NCBI RefSeq assembly: GCF_024585265.1 | Contig: NZ_CP036533.1 | Location: 6,953,001-7,017,000 of the forward strand | From: Bradyrhizobium sp. WBAH42 | GTDB taxonomy: Bacteria; Pseudomonadota; Alphaproteobacteria; Rhizobiales; Xanthobacteraceae | Direction: 5' to 3' | DNA length: 64,000 nt | In this document: in pieces, positions 59,397-64,000 of the stretch | Layout of the letters: each line of letters opens with the position of its first letter | Position numbering within the stretch: position 1 is the stretch's first letter | Translations under genes and position numbers: made by a program | Notes under the pieces: generated by a model | The model's input: only the letters and a program-made list of their open reading frames with translations | The model's database searches: none | What the model was told of the DNA's origin: nothing

Positions 59397-61367
59397 ACAG
59401 GGATCGCGGCGGCGAATAAGGCCGATCTCGCGAACGCGCGGCATATAAGGAAGGGGGCGGGGGTAAGTCAATCCGCCTTCGCTAAAGCTTCCGCCTTCGC
59501 CAAGGCTTCGGCGCGACAAGTCCGCTTCGGCCCGATTTCTCACCAGAATTTGCGATTTTTTACGGCGCCGGACTCGCGGAGGGTCCCCCTCACCCGGAAT
59601 CCGCGAGAGGCCGAGGTCGCGCCTGCGGCCAAAGCCCCATTCGATGCCGCCGCCATCCTTCACGACGCCGGTCACAAGCTGGCCGAGTCTCTTTTCGAGG
59701 TCGCGCGACCAGGGCACGAGCTGGAAGCCGAGTCCGTTATCGATCATGGCGAAGCGTCCCGACGTGAGCGTCAGCCGCTGCCGATACGTGCCGGCCACAT
59801 GCTCCCCCGACTCAGACTTCACGTGAGGTAGGCGGGTGTCGGCCGAAACTTTTGCGGCCACCTCGTCCAGTTCGCGTCGACGCAACGTATCCAGGAGATC
59901 GCGCTGCAGGACGATGCGTTGGCCCTGCCGCCGCGCCAGGCCCTGCTGGATCAGATGCTCGGTACGGGCTTCCATGGCGTCGCGGGTCGCGCGGCCGAAT
60001 CCACCCATGGCGAGCGGCATGGGGTCGCGTTCGACCAGCCTGTGGTCGAGCCAGGTGGCCCCTTTTGCAGTGACCTGCCCACCGAGATCGAGATCGGAAC
60101 GGGTGGCGAGCACCACCGTGGGGCGCGGATCGCCGGGTGGACCCAAGCGTCGAACCTCGACGATGCCGCCGACCGGCGGTGCATGTTCGAGAGCCTCGAG
60201 CCCTCGAAAGCGCACATGGTGCGCCCGTCCGTCTGTTCCGTCGATCAGGGCATAGGCCTCGCCGGTCAGTTCGTCATGCAGTCCCCGGTCGACCAGTCGT
60301 CCGACAAGCTGGGATGTCGGCTGGCCGCCCTCGATGACGAAATCAGCAACGCCGCGCACTTCCCCACGCGCGGTAAAGGCGCTGTGCATGGTCTTGATGA
60401 TGTCACCGCGGATGCCGAGGTCGCGCAGGCTATGCTCGGCCTCGAGCCCGACCATCCATTCCCCCGGTGCAGCGGAGGTGGCAAGGCCCATCGTTTCCAG
60501 ATGCTGAAGGCGACCGACCATAAGGCGACGGATCTCGGGATCGGACTTGCCGGGATTCTCGGGGCGAAGATCGATATAGCCGGTCTCATCAGCCCCCAGC
60601 CGGATCTCCCGATCGAGCCGCGTCCATCGTTCCGCCGTGACTTCCCTCTCCAGCGAATTGCGGATCTCGTGCTCCGGCTTTGGACCCAGTTCGCTGCCGA
60701 CCAGTTCCTCGGCGCGTGAGCGCAGGCCCTGGCTGATGTAGTCGCGGGAGATCACGAGATCCGCCCCTTCCTCATCTACTCCCCGAACGAGAAGATGGAC
60801 GTGGGGATTGTCGGTATTCCAATGGTCGACAGCTACCCAATCGAGCCGCGTGCCGAGGTCGGTCTCCATCTGCCTCGCGAGATCGCGGGCGAAAGCCCTG
60901 AGGTCGGTCATGTCGCCGGCGTCTTCGGGCGAAACGATGAACCGGAAATGGTGGCGGTCGTCCTTGCAGCGTTCTGCAAAAGCCGCACTATCGGCGCGGC
61001 CACCGGCGGCATCGAACATCTCGGCTCGTTCACCACTCCGGGTCACCCCGTCGCGCTTCAGATATGCGAGGTGGGCGGTCAGTGGTGCCGAACGGAAGGC
61101 TCGCCCTTTGTGACGAACCACGCGCGCCTTCACTACAACGCGCCGTGTCGGGCTGAACAATCTGGCGCGGCTAAAGGCAAGGCGCCCGCGGCCAAACGTG
61201 GAGCGCCCATAGGCCGTCGAACGCCTGCCAGCCGCCGTCTGACCCGAGGTGTGCCCGGCCTTCTTCGCCGCCCGCAGCACCTGGTTGATGAAGCTCCGGG
61301 GCTTAGGCGCACGGGTACTGCGGATGCGCCCAGGCCGGATACGCAGATCGCTGTCGCGCACGCTCAC
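59358..61367 (-). CDS. RlxS-like relaxase (DUF3363), 3' end fused to tRNA flank
   Basis: The relaxase nicks oriT and leads the strand in conjugation. I start it at the GTG at 61365-61367 (VSVRDSDLRIRPGRIRST), 7 bases after GGGAGG. The N-terminal 90 residues are basic. The nuclease part has HHFRFIVSPEDAGDMTDLRA and the metal site DHWNTDNPHVHLLVRG, and a long DUF3363 region follows. The natural end is probably near WGFGRRRDLGL (about 59575); beyond it the frame runs through intergenic repeats and the tRNA promoter into the tRNA (GGVAQLVRARES). So about 75 terminal residues are not relaxase. The family is that of ICESym relaxases. Confidence 0.85.
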   Translation of the reverse strand: MSVRDSDLRIRPGRIRSTRAPKPRSFINQVLRAAKKAGHTSGQTAAGRRSTAYGRSTFGRGRLAFSRARLFSPTRRVVVKARVVRHKGRAFRSAPLTAHLAYLKRDGVTRSGERAEMFDAAGGRADSAAFAERCKDDRHHFRFIVSPEDAGDMTDLRAFARDLARQMETDLGTRLDWVAVDHWNTDNPHVHLLVRGVDEEGADLVISRDYISQGLRSRAEELVGSELGPKPEHEIRNSLEREVTAERWTRLDREIRLGADETGYIDLRPENPGKSDPEIRRLMVGRLQHLETMGLATSAAPGEWMVGLEAEHSLRDLGIRGDIIKTMHSAFTARGEVRGVADFVIEGGQPTSQLVGRLVDRGLHDELTGEAYALIDGTDGRAHHVRFRGLEALEHAPPVGGIVEVRRLGPPGDPRPTVVLATRSDLDLGGQVTAKGATWLDHRLVERDPMPLAMGGFGRATRDAMEARTEHLIQQGLARRQGQRIVLQRDLLDTLRRRELDEVAAKVSADTRLPHVKSESGEHVAGTYRQRLTLTSGRFAMIDNGLGFQLVPWSRDLEKRLGQLVTGVVKDGGGIEWGFGRRRDLGLSRIPGEGDPPRVRRRKKSQILVRNRAEADLSRRSLGEGGSFSEGGLTYPRPLPYMPRVREIGLIRRRDPCGGVAQLVRARES
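59442..59471 (-). promoter_or_regulatory. Promoter of tRNA-Met
   Basis: On the minus strand TTGACT (-35, 59466-59471) and TATATG (-10, 59442-59447) are separated by 18 bases and lie 46 bases upstream of the tRNA. This is a standard housekeeping sigma promoter. Confidence 0.8.
59470..59515. repeat. Short direct repeat (CCGCCTTCGCYAARGCTT)
   Basis: Two near-identical units, CCGCCTTCGCTAAAGCTT and CCGCCTTCGCCAAGGCTT, lie head to tail upstream of the tRNA promoter. Such G+C-rich repeats are common between Bradyrhizobium genes. Confidence 0.6.
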
Positions 61368-61752
61368 GGCAGGACCTCCCAACGATCAAAAGCGCACACT
61401 GTGCCGAGAACGCCTTTGATTACATTGCTCAAACCGCATGGCGCGGCACGCGTCCCGACCGACCGGCACGCCAGAACCCAAGCCATGCCAATGGCTTGCG
61501 GTTCGACCGGCGAGCCTCTTTTATCTCGCCGTCCTGCCGTCGTGGTCTCCCGGTCGCCGGTTCCCCAAAGAGCCGCCGCGACTTGGCAGCCAACTTGCGA
61601 AGCCCCCACTGCTTCCGAGCGCTTGCGATAGCGATCGTTACCCGAAGGGCCGAGACACCCGAAGGGTGGCTCGGTGAGGAGCGAAGCGACGAGTAGAGCG
61701 CGGGCCGAAGGCATCGCCCATACGCCACCAGATTGCGAACCCGCACACTTGA
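61368..61752 (-). other. Region upstream of relaxase, candidate oriT
   Basis: In this module oriT usually lies beside the relaxase gene. The region has an imperfect hairpin at 61650-61674 (CCGAG-A-CACCC, loop GAA, GGGTG-G-CTCGG) and a direct repeat ACCCGAAGGG. No nick site could be assigned, and the hairpin lacks a T-run. oriT is inference from position. Confidence 0.35.
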
Positions 61753-62462
61753 TCATTGCGATGCTCCCGAATCCGATCGAGGGACGAACACGCCAATAGA
61801 CCGGGCGACCATGGGCGAAACATCTGGCGCCGAGATTGCGGTCATGACACCGCTCGACGGCATGATCGTCAGCAACCGGTCGCGTGCATTCATGAATTCA
61901 GATCGCGTGACGAATAGCCTCGCAGCTGCCGATGACTGGCCGCTGGACGTCCACCCCGGCGGCAGTTCGATGGCAAGCTGACTTGCAAGCTTTGCGACGT
62001 ATGCTCGCGTCTCGTCTGGCAGAGAACCGCCTGCGAGATGCTCTTCGTAGCGAGCTGGTCCCGCATTGTACGCCGCAAACACGCCAGGCGAGCCATACCG
62101 ATCGAGCAGTTCGCGCAAGTAGGCCGTGCCGGCCAGAATGTTGTCGTGCGGATCGTAGGGGTCATTCCCGAGATTATAGCGCTCGCGAAGTTCCGCCCAG
62201 GTCGCCGGTATGATTTGCATCAGGCCCATTGCGCCTCTGGGCGACTTGGCGTGCACGTCTCCAGTGCTTTCGATATTGATGACCGAACCGATCCAGGTAT
62301 CATCGGAATTGCAAAACGCTGCGAGGCCTCGTCGACGAAAGTAGAAAACGGGTTGCTTGCCCGAGTAACCGCTTGAACCGACGCCGATCCACTCTCGCCT
62401 AGAGCAGCACTGTCCGACGCAGCGAAAACAAGCAGCAGCGACACGACAGCCCAGGTACGCAC
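61753..62462 (-). pseudogene. Lytic transglycosylase (VirB1-like), frameshifted
   Basis: This would be a peptidoglycan-cutting enzyme that opens the wall for the conjugation pilus. One frame gives a signal peptide (RTWAVVSLLLVFAASDSAAL) and ends with FVDEASQRFAIP; the catalytic part continues in another frame from WIGSVINIESTGDV (catalytic Glu) through GAMGLMQIIPATWAELRERY to AAYNAGPARYEEH. The break lies near 62295-62310. A GTG at 62460-62462 is a plausible start. Either the gene is dead or the assembled sequence has an indel. Confidence 0.75.
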
Positions 62463-62650
62463 GCCCGACCGAGCCAAGCATGCCGTCGCGCTCGCGCCCG
62501 TCCAGGGTAGAGCCGCTTCGCGCCGGCCATGCGGCCGCCCTGGACTGACGCGGCGCGCGTCGGCCCTGCAAGCGTTGGTCGGGACAGAGGAATGGTCCCG
62601 CGATCGATCGAACAGAGGAATGGCGCGGTAAGAGCGTGGAACACGCACGA

Positions 62651-63163
62651 TCACTCCTCCCACGTCCACACGGGCAGCGCACGGCCGATCACTGCCGACG
62701 CCGGCAAGAATCCAAAATATCGGCCATCAAGAGAGTCGCGGGACTGCCAGTTCATGAGAAAGAGCTCGCCGTCTCCGACGACGCGGCAGCCCTGCCACTT
62801 CGGCAGCGGCCGGCCGCGTCCGTCGCGGTCTCGTGCCTCGCCCATTGCAATGTCATCGACCGAAATCGTGAGGCCGGCTCTGCAAACCCTCTGCCCCGGA
62901 AGGGCGAGCACGCGCTTCAGCATGGGGACGCCAATGGCCAAATAGCCGTTAAGGTCGAGGAAGGTCGCGAGCGGCTCCGGCGGCTGCACGGCGACCAATT
63001 CAGTCACTTGGTATTGGTCCGCCGGTCGGAGGCGGTAGAGACCGATCGGCACGCTTGCGGATGCGTTCCAGATGTAAAGAGGAAGCGGCTCCAGGACGAT
63101 CGTCGCGATGAGCGCAGCAGCAGTTCCAAACATCGCGATGAGTATCTTCAGGGAGCCATTCAT
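62651..63163 (-). CDS. traF: TraF-like S26 signal peptidase
   Basis: This 170-residue protein belongs to the S26/TraF group that matures conjugative pilin. After an N-terminal membrane helix (ILIAMFGTAAALIATIVLEP) comes the Ser nucleophile in ASASVPIGLYRLRP, the general-base Lys in GVPMLKRVLALPGQRV and the C-terminal box MNWQSRDSLDGRYFGFLP. It overlaps the DUF2840 gene by 4 bases, and the transglycosylase follows, in the order usual for plasmid and ICE transfer modules in Rhizobiales. Confidence 0.9.
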   Translation of the reverse strand: MNGSLKILIAMFGTAAALIATIVLEPLPLYIWNASASVPIGLYRLRPADQYQVTELVAVQPPEPLATFLDLNGYLAIGVPMLKRVLALPGQRVCRAGLTISVDDIAMGEARDRDGRGRPLPKWQGCRVVGDGELFLMNWQSRDSLDGRYFGFLPASAVIGRALPVWTWEE

Positions 63164-63624
63164 CGCATCACCCTTTGGCGATGGAGCCAGGCCTGATGGC
63201 GCGCCTTCGTGTAAGAGCGCGGGTTTTCATTGACGGACAGGCGGTTATGAACGTGATGCCAATGATCAGGCGCGACATCAGCCGGATCAATACCGAGCGC
63301 CTCAACGGCATCGGTCATCTGCAACACTCGTTCGACCTTCGGCCAACCGGAGAGCCGAAGCAAAATCTCCCCGCCGGGCGTCACATAGGGGACGGTCGAG
63401 CAGCGCTGTCCCGGTGCGACTGCGCGCAAGATGTCGATCCGCGAAATGATTGTCCCAAAGTCGTTGGAGGTCCAACGAACGAAAGCAAAGATGCTGCCTG
63501 GAGCAAATGAAAGGACACGCCGGTGACGATCGATCTTCCGCTCCTCGACAACGCGACCGAACCGAACGCGGTTTTCGATACGCTTTTCGAGCCACAGCAC
63601 TTCTACTTCGGTAAGATCGCTCAT
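63160..63624 (-). CDS. DUF2840 protein of conjugative module
   Basis: This 154-residue protein matches the DUF2840 family by features such as VEVLWLEKRIENRVRFGRVV, FVRWTSNDFGTIISRIDILR and RVLQMTDAVEALGIDPADVA. The family is found next to parA and traF in Rhizobiales conjugative elements, and its function is unknown. It overlaps traF by 4 bases. A ParA gene, normally just upstream, is not seen in the remaining 376 bases of the window. Confidence 0.85.
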   Translation of the reverse strand: MSDLTEVEVLWLEKRIENRVRFGRVVEERKIDRHRRVLSFAPGSIFAFVRWTSNDFGTIISRIDILRAVAPGQRCSTVPYVTPGGEILLRLSGWPKVERVLQMTDAVEALGIDPADVAPDHWHHVHNRLSVNENPRSYTKARHQAWLHRQRVMR

Positions 63625-63844
63625 GCGGTGGCTCCCCTACGCTCGAGCTCGGAGCCGTTCGCTTTCGCGGCGGGGAAGTGCGTGTACGGCTTGTGAAGGC
63701 GAGCAGGACGGAAGGGCCTGCTTTGCCGGCCACCTCCCATGCAAGTTGCGGTCTGTTCCGTTAGAAAGAAATCCGAAGGATTTCTGGTTAGTAAAGTTAG
63801 AGGAGCTGGAACGCGCAGAGAAACAAGCTCTTAAGCTCGATTCC
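63625..63844. other. Region upstream of DUF2840, no gene recognised
   Basis: A minus-strand frame ending just before the DUF2840 start codon (AGKAGPSVLLAFTSRTRTSP, then RKRTAPSSS) is open but matches nothing I know. parA, expected at this place, may have been deleted. Confidence 0.35.
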
Positions 63845-63910
63845 GGTCCCCGATAGCACGAGGATCGGGTCCTCGATAGCACGAGGGTTGCGGTCCCCGA
63901 TAGCACGAGC
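63845..63910. repeat. Three iteron-like direct repeats
   Basis: GGTCCCCGATAGCACGAGG (63845), GGTCCTCGATAGCACGAGG (63868) and GGTCCCCGATAGCACGAGC (63892) are spaced 23 and 24 bases apart. Length and spacing fit iterons of a replication or partition origin. A replication gene could lie past the right edge. Confidence 0.7.
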
Positions 63911-64000
63911 TGATTCACAGGTTGTCCTCCGAATTTGGAATGAGACCGCGCCGACGCAGGCGTGCCGTTAAGGGATCGACAGGCGTTTGCGTGAAGTTCA

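Noticed and set aside
59358..59590. C-terminal 75 residues of the relaxase frame as a real domain
   Set aside because: They are encoded by spacer repeats, a tRNA promoter and the tRNA itself.
1..64000. CRISPR array or phage-defence system
   Set aside because: No regularly spaced repeats of CRISPR type and no Cas, restriction or toxin-antitoxin proteins were recognised.

Overview
The window reads as part of a Bradyrhizobium symbiosis island. The grounds are a nifDKENX operon with Bradyrhizobium-length products, a symbiotic-type uptake hydrogenase cluster (hup/hyp), nodM, noeL and nolK for Nod-factor decoration, a NodVW two-component pair, a DctA carrier, a type III effector resembling NopP behind a tts box, and many decayed insertion sequences between genes. 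Family names come from reading the proteins and from memory; no database search was run.

Layout. 1-7.0 kb (minus strand): nifD, nifK, nifE, nifN, nifX and the start of a DUF269 gene, behind a sigma-54 promoter and a NifA site. 7.3-11.7 kb: a decayed sufS-like cysteine desulfurase, an XRE-cupin regulator, a FdxN-type ferredoxin with its own NifA site, alanine dehydrogenase and a small DUF3551 protein. 12.2-15.2 kb: an IS91 remnant and a large Tat-exported protein (DUF5695-like) whose signal peptide lies in another frame. 15.8-29.0 kb (minus strand): hupSLCDFGH, a rubredoxin remnant, hupK and hypABFCDE, behind a sigma-54/NifA control region. 29.7-31.8 kb: a serine hydrolase and an orphan modB.

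32.4-38.8 kb (plus strand): a nod box, a sigma-54 promoter, dctA, nodV, nodW and a stand-alone receiver protein. 39.6-46.2 kb: nopP, nodM, a tRNA-like sequence, noeL and nolK. 46.5-52.1 kb: an RND pump of the NolGHI type and panBC. 52.8-57.7 kb: a gene-poor zone with transposase wreckage and a family of hairpin repeats. 57.7-64.0 kb: a large serine recombinase running into tRNA-Met, then a plasmid/ICE-type transfer module (RlxS-like relaxase, lytic transglycosylase, TraF-like peptidase, DUF2840) and iteron-like repeats.

How it fits together: DctA would bring in plant dicarboxylates, nitrogenase would use the resulting reductant and release H2, and the Hup hydrogenase would recover it. The nif, fdxN and hup units all carry TGT-N10-ACA plus -24/-12 sites, which suggests one NifA/RpoN regulon. 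NodVW, the nod box, the tts box, nodM and noeL/nolK belong to the earlier, flavonoid-induced stage. No clearly new multi-gene system was found. The most unusual items are the 54-57 kb hairpin repeats, the nod box in front of dctA, the tRNA-like sequence beside nodM, and the recombinase/tRNA/relaxase junction.
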